Translations under genes and position numbers: made by a program
The notes under the pieces: model-generated
Database searches by the model: none
The model's input: only the letters and a program-made list of their open reading frames with translations
Told to the model about the DNA's origin: nothing
Assembly (NCBI GenBank): GCA_036267135.1
Contig: DATAWQ010000155.1
Coordinates: 1 to 64,000 of the forward strand
Direction: 5' to 3'
Length of the DNA stretch: 64,000 bases
DNA from: PALSA-505 sp036267135
Lineage (GTDB): Bacteria > Actinomycetota > Actinomycetes > Streptosporangiales > Streptosporangiaceae
Part shown: positions 50,145 to 59,024 of the stretch, in pieces
Layout: every line of letters starts with the position of its first letter
Numbering within the stretch: position 1 is the first letter of the stretch

Positions 50145-51391
50145 GTCTTTTCCTCTTTTGCCTTGTCCTGCTTGTCTTGCTGCGTTGACGTTGTGTTGTG
50201 GTGACTGTCGGAATCTTCCTTAACGGTGGCCACCGGACTGTTATCGGCCCCGGAACGTAGCTCGGCTTTGATGGCTTCGCCATGTTGCCCGAGCGCGGGG
50301 ACTGGGCCCATGATCGCTTCCCGGCCCGGCACGGTCACCGGCGGCAGCAGGGCGCGGACCGGGCCGCCAGGCGTGTCCACCTCGCGCCACCGGTTCCGCG
50401 CCGCGAGCTGTGGATGTTCGCCGAACTCCGCGGGGGTGCGCAGCCGGGCGTTGGCGATGCCGGCCCGGTCCAGGGCCGCGGCTAGCTCTTCGGCCGGGAT
50501 GCTGGCCAGTGCGGATTCGATGATCGGGGTGAGTTCGTCGTCGTGAGCTACCCGGTCGGTGTTGCTGGCGAAGCGCGGGTCGGTCATCAGGTCCGGCTGG
50601 GCCAGGATCTGCTCGCAGAGCACGGCCCACTCGCGTTCGTTCTGCAGCCCGAGGAACACCTGGCCGCCGCCGGCCGTGGCGTACGGGCCGTACGGCGAGA
50701 TGGAGGCGTGCCGGGCGCCGGTCCGCCGCGGCGGCTGGTTTCCGTAAACGCTGAAGTAGAACGGCTGGCTCATCCACTCCCCGAGCGCGTCCAGCATGGC
50801 CACGTCCAGGCTAGTGCCCTCGCCGGTCCGCTCCCGTTCGTACAAGGCGGCCAGAATCCCGCTGTAGGCGTACATCCCGGCCGCGATATCGGCCACCGAG
50901 ATACCCGCCTTGGCCGGCTCGCCTGGCGTCCCGGTCACCGAGAGCAGCCCGGCCTCGCACTGCACGAGCAGGTCGTAGGCCTTCTTGTCCTGGTAAGGTC
51001 CCGCCGGCCCGTAGCCGGAGATCGAGCACGTGATCAGCCGCGGATACTGGCGCCGCAGTTCGTCCGGGTCCAGCCCGAGCCGCCCGGCCGCGCCGGGCGC
51101 CAGGTTCTGCACGAACACGTCGGCCCGCGCCACCAGGGCCTTCAGCACGGCCAGGTCGCCCGGCTCCTTGACGTCGAGCGCGATGCTCTCCTTGCTCCGG
51201 TTCAGCCACACGAAGTAGCTCGCCTGCCCGTGCACGCTCCCGTCGTAGTGGCGGGCGAAGTCCCCCACTCCCGGCCGCTCCACCTTGATCACCCGGGCCC
51301 CCAGATCGGCGAGCTGCCTGGTCGCGAACGGCGCCGCCACCGCCTGCTCCAGCGCCACCACCAGCAGGCCCGCCAGTGGCTGGGTGCTCAC
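50141..51391 (-). CDS. CaiB/BaiF family CoA-transferase
   Basis: A 416-residue class III CoA-transferase. Conserved features: LADLGARVIKVERPGVGDFA, FVWLNRSKESIALDVKEPGD (loop before the catalytic Asp), and the catalytic Asp in SISGYGPAGPYQDKKAYDLL. A Gly-rich motif lies in YATAGGGQVFLGL. It moves CoA between organic acids without energy cost. The C-terminal tail (HHNTTSTQQDKQDKAKEEKT) is hydrophilic and unusual for the family. GTG 51391 overlaps the acyl-CoA dehydrogenase stop. Confidence 0.9.
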   Translation of the reverse strand: MSTQPLAGLLVVALEQAVAAPFATRQLADLGARVIKVERPGVGDFARHYDGSVHGQASYFVWLNRSKESIALDVKEPGDLAVLKALVARADVFVQNLAPGAAGRLGLDPDELRRQYPRLITCSISGYGPAGPYQDKKAYDLLVQCEAGLLSVTGTPGEPAKAGISVADIAAGMYAYSGILAALYERERTGEGTSLDVAMLDALGEWMSQPFYFSVYGNQPPRRTGARHASISPYGPYATAGGGQVFLGLQNEREWAVLCEQILAQPDLMTDPRFASNTDRVAHDDELTPIIESALASIPAEELAAALDRAGIANARLRTPAEFGEHPQLAARNRWREVDTPGGPVRALLPPVTVPGREAIMGPVPALGQHGEAIKAELRSGADNSPVATVKEDSDSHHNTTSTQQDKQDKAKEEKT

Positions 51392-52563
51392 GGGGCCACC
51401 GAGTTCCTGTTGATGAGCTGCCGGACGATCACATTGCGCTGGATCTCATTGGTCCCCTCGCCGACGATCATCAGCGGGGCGTCGCGGAAGTAGCGCTCCA
51501 CGTCGAACTCGGTCGAGTACCCGTACCCGCCGTGGATCCGGACCGCGTCGAGCGCGATCTGCATGGCCGCCTCGGAGGCGAACAGCTTGGCCATCCCGGC
51601 TTCCATGTCCGCGCGCTGGCCGGCATCGAACTTCCTGGCCGCGTGCAGCACAAGCTGCCGGGCCGCCGTCAGCTTGGTCACCATGTCGGCCAGGTAGTTG
51701 CCGATCGACTGGTGCTGCCAGATCGGTTTGCCGAAGCTTTCCCGCTGCTGGGCGTACCGCAGCGCGTCCTCGAGCGCCGCCCGGCCCACCCCGACCGCGC
51801 GCGAGGCCACCTGGATCCGGCCGATCTCGAGCCCGCGCATCATCTGCGCGAACCCCTCGCCCTCCCGGTCGCCGAGCAGGGCCGTCACCGGGACCCTGAA
51901 CTCATCGAAACTGAGCTCGCAGCTCTCGATCCCCTTGTAGCCGAGCTTGGGCAGATCCCTGGACACGGTGAAGCCGGGACCCGGCTCGGCCAGCAGGATG
52001 CTGATGCCCGAGTGCGCGGGCCGCGCGGCCGGGTCGGTCTTGCACAGCAACGCCACCAGCCCGGAGTTCCTGGCGTTGCTGATCCACGTCTTCGAGCCGC
52101 TGACCACGTACTCGCCCGCCTGCCCTTCCCCCGTCTTCTCCCGGCGCGCGGTCGTTGCGATGGCCTGCAGGTCGGACCCGCCGCCCGGCTCGGTCAGGGC
52201 CATCGTGGCCCGCAGCTCGCCGGTCGCCATCCGGGGCAAATACGTGTCCTTCTGCGCTTCGGTGCCGAAGCTCTGGATCAGCTTGGCCACCACAGTGTGG
52301 CCGCCCATCGCCCCGGCCAGGCTCATCCAGCCCCGCGACAGCTCCTCGGTCACCAACGCGTAGCAAGACGTGCTCACCCGCGCCTCACCCCACGGCTCCG
52401 CGATGGCCAGGCCGAAGATGCCGAGCCGCTTCATCTGCCCGATGAGCTTGTCCGGGTACGCGTTGGCGTGCTCGAGTTCCTGCACCACCGGCTTGACCTC
52501 GCGGTCCACGAACTCCCTGACCACCTCGACAATCGCACTCTCTTCCTCGCTCAGCTCATCCAC
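51388..52563 (-). CDS. acyl-CoA dehydrogenase
   Basis: A 391-residue flavoprotein. FAD/substrate motifs: ATMALTEPGGGSDLQAIATT, the C-terminal RIHGGYGYSTEFDVERYFRD (catalytic base follows the family pattern near MIVGEGTNEIQRNVI). It introduces an alpha,beta double bond into an acyl-CoA. GTG 52563 with GGAGG seven bases upstream starts MDELSEEESAIVEVVREFVD. First gene of the operon acyl-CoA dehydrogenase - CoA-transferase - aldehyde dehydrogenase. Confidence 0.93.
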   Translation of the reverse strand: MDELSEEESAIVEVVREFVDREVKPVVQELEHANAYPDKLIGQMKRLGIFGLAIAEPWGEARVSTSCYALVTEELSRGWMSLAGAMGGHTVVAKLIQSFGTEAQKDTYLPRMATGELRATMALTEPGGGSDLQAIATTARREKTGEGQAGEYVVSGSKTWISNARNSGLVALLCKTDPAARPAHSGISILLAEPGPGFTVSRDLPKLGYKGIESCELSFDEFRVPVTALLGDREGEGFAQMMRGLEIGRIQVASRAVGVGRAALEDALRYAQQRESFGKPIWQHQSIGNYLADMVTKLTAARQLVLHAARKFDAGQRADMEAGMAKLFASEAAMQIALDAVRIHGGYGYSTEFDVERYFRDAPLMIVGEGTNEIQRNVIVRQLINRNSVAP

Positions 52564-52842
52564 AGCCTCGCCTCCTGATCAGCGTGTCCACGCCCGTCTC
52601 CTGGGTCAGCTCATCCACCCCGTGCCCCGGTCAGCTCCCTCGGCCGCCACTTTTCCCGTGCCACGACTTTTCCCGTGCCGCGACCAAATTCCCGCCCGGT
52701 TTGCCCACTTTTGTACCACCACAAGACGGGAAGAGTGACGGATGATCATGGGATCCTCGTTGAGACGGCCGTGGGGACGGGGCGATGCGCGGTGGTGGGC
52801 CGCGCGCGCGGGGCGGTTGTGGGATTTGTGGGTGGTGGTTGG
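52564..52842. other. intergenic between operon and MmgE/PrpD gene
   Basis: About 280 bases between two minus-strand genes. It contains near-repeats of ACTTTTCCCGTGCC (at about 52647 and 52662) and an AT-rich run at 52700-52725 that could carry the operon promoter. No gene or RNA recognised. Confidence 0.4.
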
Positions 52843-54051
52843 TCATGGGGGGAGGGTTTCGCGGAGGAGGTGGGGGGTGGTGGTCCAGGTCCAGGAAGCG
52901 GGGTCGGTGTCTAGGCCGGTGATGCAGTCGGCCAGTTTGGCGTGGAGTTGAGCTCGGGTTGGGGGGCGGGTCGGGGACCCGGGCGGGTACTGCCGGGTGA
53001 TCTGGCGGATCTCGCCGTTGGTGGTGTGGACCGTGACCTGGAGTTCGCCGTCGAGCAGGCCGGAGCCGCCGGGGGCGAGCTTCATCTCCACTCGCTCGGC
53101 GAGCCCGCGCGCGGCGGGCCTGCGGACCGCTTCGTCGGTGAAGCTGGCGAAGCCCGGGTAACCGTCGAGCAGCGCGACGGCCGCGCCGTACTCCAGGCTG
53201 AACTTGCCCTGCAGCCCGGTGTCGGGCCGGTGATGGATCAGCGGGGTTACGCTCGCCTCGGGCGTCCGCAGCACGATCCTGGACACTTCTGCCGGGTCGA
53301 TCGGGCCCGCGGCCAGTTCGGCCAGCGCGCTGATCGGGCGCTGCAGCGCGTAGCAGCAGGGATAGATTTTGATCGCCAGCCCGCCTGGGACAGCGGGAAC
53401 GGCGGTGCTGGTGCTGGCTTCGGCTCGGTCCGGGGCGCCGCCGACCAGGCTGAGCCAGGCGTCCAGGGCGGAATGATCGGCGCGCGCACCGGCGGCGGCC
53501 AGCCGGGCCGCCCGGATCCCGGCCTCGGCGGCGAAGCCGACTTGCAGTGACTTGGCGTCCGTGCCGAACGCCCGCTGCACGCCGCCCGCCGCGGGGACGG
53601 CCAGCGCGATGGCCGTGGCGATCCGCTCCACGTCCAGCCCCAGCGCGACAGCGGCTCCGGCCGCGCTGGCCGGGGCGCCGGCGGTGCAGGTGGCGTGCCA
53701 CCCCGCCGCGTAATGGTCCCAGCCCAGGGCCACGCCGAGCCTGGCCATAACACCCGCCGCGGCCAAGTAAGCCCGCGGGCCACCGCCGGTCGCCAGCGCC
53801 ACCGGCACGCACACCGCGCTGATGTGTGTGGTGGATTCCATGTGCAGGTCGTCGAAGTCGAGTACGTGCGCGGCCACTGCCCACCGGGCGCATTCGGGCA
53901 GTTCCGCGGCCACCCTGGTGACGGGGTGGTCGCGGGCCGCCAGGGCCACGGCCACGGTGTCCAGTAGCGATCGGTCGGCCAGTTCGAGGTCGTCAGGCCC
54001 GGGCCGCAGGCCGTGTGCCCACGCGGCCAGTGTCATCGCCAGTGAACCCAC
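52843..54051 (-). CDS. MmgE/PrpD family protein
   Basis: A 402-residue MmgE/PrpD (2-methylcitrate dehydratase-like) protein: VAAHVLDFDDLHMESTTHIS (helical domain with the D-x-D-H region), AYLAAAGVMARLGVALGWDH and AFGTDAKSLQVGFAAEAGIR. Family members dehydrate or isomerise hydroxy-acids such as methylcitrate or act on itaconate-like compounds. The real substrate is unknown, but the adjacent acyl-CoA genes and divergent GntR suggest a short organic-acid catabolic route. Confidence 0.87.
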   Translation of the reverse strand: MGSLAMTLAAWAHGLRPGPDDLELADRSLLDTVAVALAARDHPVTRVAAELPECARWAVAAHVLDFDDLHMESTTHISAVCVPVALATGGGPRAYLAAAGVMARLGVALGWDHYAAGWHATCTAGAPASAAGAAVALGLDVERIATAIALAVPAAGGVQRAFGTDAKSLQVGFAAEAGIRAARLAAAGARADHSALDAWLSLVGGAPDRAEASTSTAVPAVPGGLAIKIYPCCYALQRPISALAELAAGPIDPAEVSRIVLRTPEASVTPLIHHRPDTGLQGKFSLEYGAAVALLDGYPGFASFTDEAVRRPAARGLAERVEMKLAPGGSGLLDGELQVTVHTTNGEIRQITRQYPPGSPTRPPTRAQLHAKLADCITGLDTDPASWTWTTTPHLLRETLPP

Positions 54052-54171
54052 GCCGCGCCGCCTCCATCTGGGACACGATGGCCGACTTAATCTAAGATAT
54101 GTACGGCCATTTAGTCCACGAGAGCGCGCTCCCCGTCAAGGGGGTGTGCCTGGGCCGAAAGGGAAGCGCCA
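54052..54171. promoter_or_regulatory. divergent promoter region, MmgE/PrpD and GntR
   Basis: 120 bases, with an AT-rich patch TTAATCTAAGATATG at 54088-54102 that could carry -10 boxes in either direction. No perfect operator palindrome was found; the GntR protein is the expected binder. Confidence 0.35.
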
Positions 54172-54915
54172 GTGCCCGAACGGGGCAGAGCCGCCGCCTA
54201 CCGGACGCTCGCCGACGCGCTGCGCAGCGAGATCCGCGACGGGCGCTACGCCGACGGGGGCAAGCTTCCGACCGAGGAGCAGCTCTCGGCCAGCTACTCG
54301 GTCAGCAGGCAGACGGTCCGCCGGGCCATGCAGGATCTGGTGTCGGAGGGGATCATCTACCGGGTGGCCGGACGCGGCACCTACCCGGTCGCGGAGGAGG
54401 ACCGCTACGTCCGCCAGTTCGGCTCGGTGGAGGAGCTGATGGCGCTGTCCGTCGACACCGAGTGCGAGATCATCCGGCCGCTGCGGCGGAAGGTCGACGT
54501 GGAGAACGCCGGCCGGCTGCGGCTGGACTCCGACGAGATTTACGCCCTCGCACTCATCCGCCTGCACGGCCAGGTGCCGTTCTGTTACACGTCGGTCTAC
54601 CTTCCGCCGCGGGTCGGGGAACTGGTCAGCGACGTGACCGAGCTGACTAGCCCGGGTCTGCGCAGCCGGGTCACCGTGATCGGACTCATCGATACCCGGA
54701 TGAGTCGCGCCATCATGGCCGCCGAGCAGAGCATCACTGCGGCCGCGGCGCCTGCCTTTGCCGCCGAGCACCTGACCTGCCAGCCCGGCCAGCCGGCGCT
54801 CCGGGTCGACCGTCTGTACAGCGACGCGGGTGGCAGCCCGGTCGAGCTCGCGGTGAGCTATTTCGACCCGGAGCACTACTCCTATCGGGTCAAGCTGCGG
54901 CGCAGCCCGGTCTGA
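54172..54915 (+). CDS. GntR-family regulator, HutC/UTRA type
   Basis: A 247-residue regulator: winged HTH at residues 7-70 (YRTLADALRSEIRDGRYADG then SVSRQTVRRAMQDLVSEGII) and a UTRA ligand domain (LDSDEIYALALIRLHGQVPF; ELAVSYFDPEHYSYRVKL at the end). HutC-type members respond to small organic molecules. It is divergent from MmgE/PrpD and thus the likely controller of the acyl-CoA catabolic genes. GTG 54172 follows GGGAAGCGCCA. Confidence 0.9.
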   Translation: MPERGRAAAYRTLADALRSEIRDGRYADGGKLPTEEQLSASYSVSRQTVRRAMQDLVSEGIIYRVAGRGTYPVAEEDRYVRQFGSVEELMALSVDTECEIIRPLRRKVDVENAGRLRLDSDEIYALALIRLHGQVPFCYTSVYLPPRVGELVSDVTELTSPGLRSRVTVIGLIDTRMSRAIMAAEQSITAAAAPAFAAEHLTCQPGQPALRVDRLYSDAGGSPVELAVSYFDPEHYSYRVKLRRSPV

Positions 54916-54927
54916 CCAGGATCAGGG

Positions 54928-55428
54928 TCACCGCACCATCGGCGGAGTCTTGAGGAAGTAGGGCCCGGAATCCTTGCGCCAGAGGAACAGCACCGCGCCC
55001 AGCCCGGCCAGCCAGACCAGCAGGCTGAACACCAGCCCGAGGCTCGCGTGCGGCCGGGCGAAGTTGGCCAGCATGAGCAGCGTGTCGATGCCGAAGAACA
55101 CGGTGCCGACGATCCTGGCGTAGCTGTGTCCGGCCTGGTTCGCCCGGGCCATCCAGATCCACACGCCGATGCCGATCAGCGCGATGATGACCACGATCAC
55201 GATGTCGGCCACTTCGATCTTGTGTATCTGGCTGGACGTGTCGTTCGGGTAGGCCTTCTCGATCGCGCTCTTGATACTGCCGACCGTGGTCAGCCCGACG
55301 ATGAGGGAGATGAGGCTCAGCGCAGCGCCCGCGTACATGCACTTGACCGCGATCTGCACCGAGCGGGGTGGCTCCTGGCGCTGAGGCGGCTGGGACGGCT
55401 GGGCCGAGGTGGGATATGGCTGATACAT
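54928..55428 (-). CDS. four-TM membrane protein, unknown function
   Basis: A 166-residue protein: a Pro/Gln-rich cytoplasmic N-terminus (QPSQPPQRQEPPRSVQ), then four TM helices (CMYAGAALSLISLIVGLTTV; DIVIVVIIALIGIGVWIWMA; IVGTVFFGIDTLLMLANFAR; LGLVFSLLVWLAGLGAVLFL) and a short positive tail. Common in actinomycetes as single genes; no function known. ATG 55428 has a plausible GGAG upstream. Confidence 0.7.
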   Translation of the reverse strand: MYQPYPTSAQPSQPPQRQEPPRSVQIAVKCMYAGAALSLISLIVGLTTVGSIKSAIEKAYPNDTSSQIHKIEVADIVIVVIIALIGIGVWIWMARANQAGHSYARIVGTVFFGIDTLLMLANFARPHASLGLVFSLLVWLAGLGAVLFLWRKDSGPYFLKTPPMVR

Positions 55429-55603
55429 GGCTGCTCCTTACGCCGATTATCTCCGGTCACCCGCTGACGCGCGAGTACCCAACGGCGGTGATTCTCCAAC
55501 CGGGCTGCGGTTAAGGACTCTTCTGGATCAGCAAAGCTACACCCGGTACTCCGGGACAGGTGAGGAGGCAGGACGGCAGTGGGCTGGCCGGTGTATTGGG
55601 GGG

Positions 55604-57370
55604 CTAGCCGGTGTACTGGGCGACGATCTTGGTGAAGTCGTAGGGGTTCTGGCTGATGTTGCTGCACGTGCCGGGGGCCCACGGTTCCTGAACGCCGGCC
55701 GGGCACGGCTGGTCCCGGTTCAGCGACCAGAAGCTGAGCCAGGCCACGTGGTTCTGCTGCGCGAAGCCGAGCAGGCTGGTGAACGTGGCCTGGGTGAACA
55801 ACTCGCTCGGCTGGTCGGTGTGCCCGTTCATCAGGGTCATCCCGATGTGCGCCCACGCCGTCGCCGCGGACCAGCCGTAGAGCGACTCCAACTGCGAGGC
55901 GACGTCGCCGGCGACGGTCTCGTCCGCGCTGACCTGGGTCATGCCGGCGGGCAGCCCGTAGTCGAAGTCCTCGATGCCGAAGACGTCGATCCTGGCCCCG
56001 GCCGCGATGGCCTGCTGTATCTCGCCGGTTCCGGTGCCGGGCAGGCCGACGGTGGTCATCGGGATCGTCAGCGAAACCGTCAGGTCCGGATCCTCGTTCT
56101 CCAGGATCTTGATCGCCTGGAAGCGTTTGAGCTCGTTGGCGGTGTCGCCGAGCGCGGTGTTCTCGATGTCGAAGTCGACGTGCGTCAGGCTGTATTTGGT
56201 GATCACCGACTGATAGGCGGCCGCGAGCGTGCTGGCGCTACCGCAGTCCTGGCCGAGTTCGGTGCCGTTGTAGCCGCCGAAGCTCACCCCGGCGTCGCCG
56301 CCGGCTTCGCGTATCGCGGCGACGAGCGCCGCCACCGTGGCGTCGTCGGACACCAGCTCACTGCTGTCGCCATCCCAGGCGGGAGTGCAGTTGCCGGCGT
56401 CGAGCACGAACGAGAGCAGGAAGTTCTTCTCACCGGTGGAGCTCATGATGCCGGAGATCTGCGATGCTGACGGCGGGTCGTTGTCCAGTGGCATGAGGTA
56501 CACCGGGGACCGCCAGTTGCCGCCGCCGGTGCCGCCGCTACCACCGGTTGTCGTTCCTGTGACGGGCGCGCTCTGCGCCGACAGGTTGCCCGCCGCATCG
56601 GCGGCGGCCACCGTGAACGTGTAGCTGGTGCCGGCCGAGAGCCCGCTCACCGTCACATTTGTCGTCGTGCTCGTGTCGGCCTGCGTGCCGTTCTCGTAGC
56701 TGTCATAGGAGGCCGCCGGGTCGCTACCGGACGGCTCGGTCCAGGACAGTGACACCGAGGACTGGGTCGTCCCGGTGACGGTGAGCCCGGTGGGCGCCGG
56801 TGGCGCTTGTGGCGGCGAGCCACCGGGGCCGGTCAGCGTCACATCGTCGGCGTAGTAGCTGCCCTGCCCGTACCAGCCGTGCAGGTAGATGGTGACGCTG
56901 CTGGTCGAGGCGCCGGTGGAGAAGCTGGTCGTCAGTTGCTGCCAGACCGGGGCCGATGGGGTCCAGGCGTCGGTGTCGGTGCTCCCGGTCCCGGAGTCGC
57001 CGACGTAGACGTAGTCTCCCTCCACCCACGCCGACAGCGTGTAGTCCGAGCCGGGCTGGACGGCGACGACCTGCGAGCACTCGGAGTCGTCCGAACTGCT
57101 GGCCGCACCGGCCAGGGCGTGCGAGCCTGAGTGGACCGGGCTGGTGACGACCGAATCGGTGGCGGAGCAGGTCCATCCGGACAGGCTGCCGGTCTCGAAG
57201 CCGGGGTTGCTCGCCAGGTTCGTGCTGGCCCTCGCCGGCGTCGCCGCTATGGCCGCGAACCCGGTCACGGCCAGCAGGCAAGCGAGCACGACGGCCAGCC
57301 GGGCCGTCGGTGGCCGCAGTGGGGCCTGCGCTGTGGCCAGCCTGGCTGATGGGCGATGGGAAATGGGCAT
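55604..57370 (-). CDS. secreted GH18 chitinase with CBM and FnIII modules
   Basis: A 588-residue secreted enzyme. Order: signal peptide (LAVVLACLLAVTGFAAIAAT, cleavage near ARA), an N-terminal beta-sandwich carbohydrate-binding module starting NLASNPGFETGSLSGWTCSA, a fibronectin III module (PPAPTGLTVTGTTQSSVSLS), a Gly-rich linker, and a GH18 barrel. The catalytic signature DxxDxDxE appears as LTHVDFDIENTALGD with the acid Glu. It degrades chitin. ATG 57370 has GGGAGG five bases upstream. The AT-rich region before it is listed separately. Confidence 0.88.
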   Translation of the reverse strand: MPISHRPSARLATAQAPLRPPTARLAVVLACLLAVTGFAAIAATPARASTNLASNPGFETGSLSGWTCSATDSVVTSPVHSGSHALAGAASSSDDSECSQVVAVQPGSDYTLSAWVEGDYVYVGDSGTGSTDTDAWTPSAPVWQQLTTSFSTGASTSSVTIYLHGWYGQGSYYADDVTLTGPGGSPPQAPPAPTGLTVTGTTQSSVSLSWTEPSGSDPAASYDSYENGTQADTSTTTNVTVSGLSAGTSYTFTVAAADAAGNLSAQSAPVTGTTTGGSGGTGGGNWRSPVYLMPLDNDPPSASQISGIMSSTGEKNFLLSFVLDAGNCTPAWDGDSSELVSDDATVAALVAAIREAGGDAGVSFGGYNGTELGQDCGSASTLAAAYQSVITKYSLTHVDFDIENTALGDTANELKRFQAIKILENEDPDLTVSLTIPMTTVGLPGTGTGEIQQAIAAGARIDVFGIEDFDYGLPAGMTQVSADETVAGDVASQLESLYGWSAATAWAHIGMTLMNGHTDQPSELFTQATFTSLLGFAQQNHVAWLSFWSLNRDQPCPAGVQEPWAPGTCSNISQNPYDFTKIVAQYTG

Positions 57371-57402
57371 CGCGCCTCCCTGCCTGCTGCGTTCCGCCCC
57401 GT

Positions 57403-57459
57403 CCAATATTAACTAATAAGAAACTTTACTATTAATTACATAATTTAACGAAATATTGG
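57403..57459. promoter_or_regulatory. AT-rich control region of the chitinase gene
   Basis: An unusually AT-rich island bounded by an inverted repeat CCAATATT (57403-57410) / AATATTGG (57452-57459). Between lie AGAAACTTTACT and ATTAATTA. It stands 33 bases before the chitinase start and probably contains the promoter and a regulator site for substrate induction or carbon repression. Confidence 0.5.
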
Positions 57460-57494
57460 CACTAAGTCAATGAATGCCTACGGATTGTGAGCCC

Positions 57495-58238
57495 ATGGCC
57501 GTACGGCACCATGGCAGGGTGATAGGCGCCGATCCTGAGGCGGTCCGGGAGGCTCTAGCCGCGTCGGCGGCCATCGGGCCGTTCTTCAAGCTGGGCGTCG
57601 CAGACCACGGCGAAGGATGGCGCCCAGCGCTCAGCGTGTATTCCGGCGGGCTGCGTGACGTGATCGAAGCTACAGGTGAGCGTCTCGGCGTGACCGAGGT
57701 CAGGGTGGCCGCGGCCACGGTCCACCTGGCCTACGCGGCCAGGCTCTGGTCCCCCGTGCTGGCCTGCGCGCTGAGGCACGGCCTGGTGCCGGACCTGGCC
57801 GGCCTCAGGCTCGTGACATCGCCGTCGCTGCGGCTGAGCCTGCCCGCGCCACGCGGCTGGCTGGTGGCCGCTCCGGGCGAGGTGGCCGCGCTGGCTTACC
57901 GGGTGGTGGTGGGGCAGCACCTGAAGCCGCTGGCGAGCGGCTTGGCCGTGAAGGTCGCCCCTGGTCTGCTCCGCGGCAACGCCGCCGCCGCGATGACCGC
58001 GGCGCTGCGGGTGCTGCTCTGCGCTCACCCCGAGGTGGCCGGCCGGGCCCGGGAGGTGGCGCAGGCGCTGCTGACCACCGGGATGCTGCGCGGCACGGGT
58101 GAGATGACCGGCCCAGGCCTTGAGTTCAGGCGTCGGTCCTGCTGCCTGTTCTACCGCGTGCCGGGCGGCGGCCTCTGCGGAGACTGCCCGCTGCCAGGCT
58201 CTCCCACCAGGGGAAAGGGCGCGCGCCCGGTCGGCTGA
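57495..58238 (+). CDS. FhuF-like ferric-siderophore reductase
   Basis: A 247-residue FhuF-like protein. The C-terminal 2Fe-2S motif reads RRSCCLFYRVPGGGLCGDCPL (C-C-x10-C-x2-C), typical of ferric iron reductases that release iron from siderophores in the cytoplasm. The upstream part, with LAYAARLWSPVLACALRHGL, matches the family helix region. ATG 57495 or ATG 57474. No siderophore biosynthesis or uptake gene is near, so it probably serves another locus. Confidence 0.8.
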   Translation: MAVRHHGRVIGADPEAVREALAASAAIGPFFKLGVADHGEGWRPALSVYSGGLRDVIEATGERLGVTEVRVAAATVHLAYAARLWSPVLACALRHGLVPDLAGLRLVTSPSLRLSLPAPRGWLVAAPGEVAALAYRVVVGQHLKPLASGLAVKVAPGLLRGNAAAAMTAALRVLLCAHPEVAGRAREVAQALLTTGMLRGTGEMTGPGLEFRRRSCCLFYRVPGGGLCGDCPLPGSPTRGKGARPVG

Positions 58239-58369
58239 CGCGAGTCGGTCTGCCGTGGGCGAATCTGCTGCGAGCCAAGATCTGCTATCCCACTCCCCGG
58301 TCCGGCCGAGAGTGGGAGCAGCCGATCACGGCGGCCAATCACGGCAGCCGATCACGACAGGGAGGTCCG
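58239..58369 (+). promoter_or_regulatory. clpP operon upstream region with repeats
   Basis: An inverted repeat TCCCACTC (58288-58295) / GAGTGGGA (58310-58317) with 14 bases between, then three direct 13-bp units (GCCGATCACGGCG, GCCAATCACGGCA, GCCGATCACGACA; 58321-58359) before a GGGAGG ribosome-binding site. These are the best candidates for regulator binding, e.g. by the PopR/ClgR-like protein. Confidence 0.5.
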
Positions 58370-59023
58370 ATGGCTTCACTCATCACCGGCTGGGACCCGG
58401 CCCAGGCGCCGCGGGCGGACGAAGGGGACACCGTCCGGACACAGTTCGACGACCGGCTGGCCGCCGAACTGCTCGACCAGCGGATCATCTTCCTCTCCAC
58501 CCAGGTCGACGAGGTATCCGCGAACCGGGTCTGCGCGCAACTGCTCGTGCTGTCCGCGCGGGATCCGCGGGCCGACATCAGCCTGTACATCAACAGCCCA
58601 GGCGGCGTGGTGACGGCCGGTCTGGCCATCTTCGACACCATGCAGATGATCCCGAACGACGTGTCCACGCTGGCCATGGGGTTCGCCGCCAGCATGGGCC
58701 AGTTCCTGCTGACTGTCGGGGCCAAGGGGAAGCGCTGCGCGTTGCCGAACGCGCGGGTCATGATGCATCAGCCCTCGGCCGGCGTGGGCGGGACCACCTC
58801 CGACATCGCCATCCAGGCCGAGAACCACGAGTTCATGAAGAAGTCCATCGAGCGGATCACCGCCGAGCACACCGGCCAGAGCCCCGAGACGATCTCCCGG
58901 GACGGCGACCGCGACCGCTGGTTCTCGGCCAGGGAAGCCAAGGAGTACGGGATGATCGACCGGGTTGTGGAGTCGCTCGACGATGTCCGCCCGGCCGTTT
59001 CGCAGCGAAGGATGGGACGCTGA
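58370..59023 (+). CDS. clpP: ATP-dependent Clp protease subunit ClpP, first copy
   Basis: A 217-residue ClpP. Catalytic Ser in AMGFAASMGQFLL, His in NARVMMHQPSAGVGG and Asp in DGDRDRWFSAREA: all present. It forms the proteolytic barrel with an ATPase partner. Not near tig or clpX, so this pair is not the usual housekeeping locus and corresponds to a secondary pair such as clpP3-clpP4 of Streptomyces. Followed by a second clpP after one base. Confidence 0.92.
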   Translation: MASLITGWDPAQAPRADEGDTVRTQFDDRLAAELLDQRIIFLSTQVDEVSANRVCAQLLVLSARDPRADISLYINSPGGVVTAGLAIFDTMQMIPNDVSTLAMGFAASMGQFLLTVGAKGKRCALPNARVMMHQPSAGVGGTTSDIAIQAENHEFMKKSIERITAEHTGQSPETISRDGDRDRWFSAREAKEYGMIDRVVESLDDVRPAVSQRRMGR

Positions 59024-59024
59024 C

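Noticed and set aside
57495..58238. Siderophore biosynthesis locus
   Set aside because: Only the FhuF-like reductase is present; no NRPS, NIS synthetase or ABC uptake genes around it.
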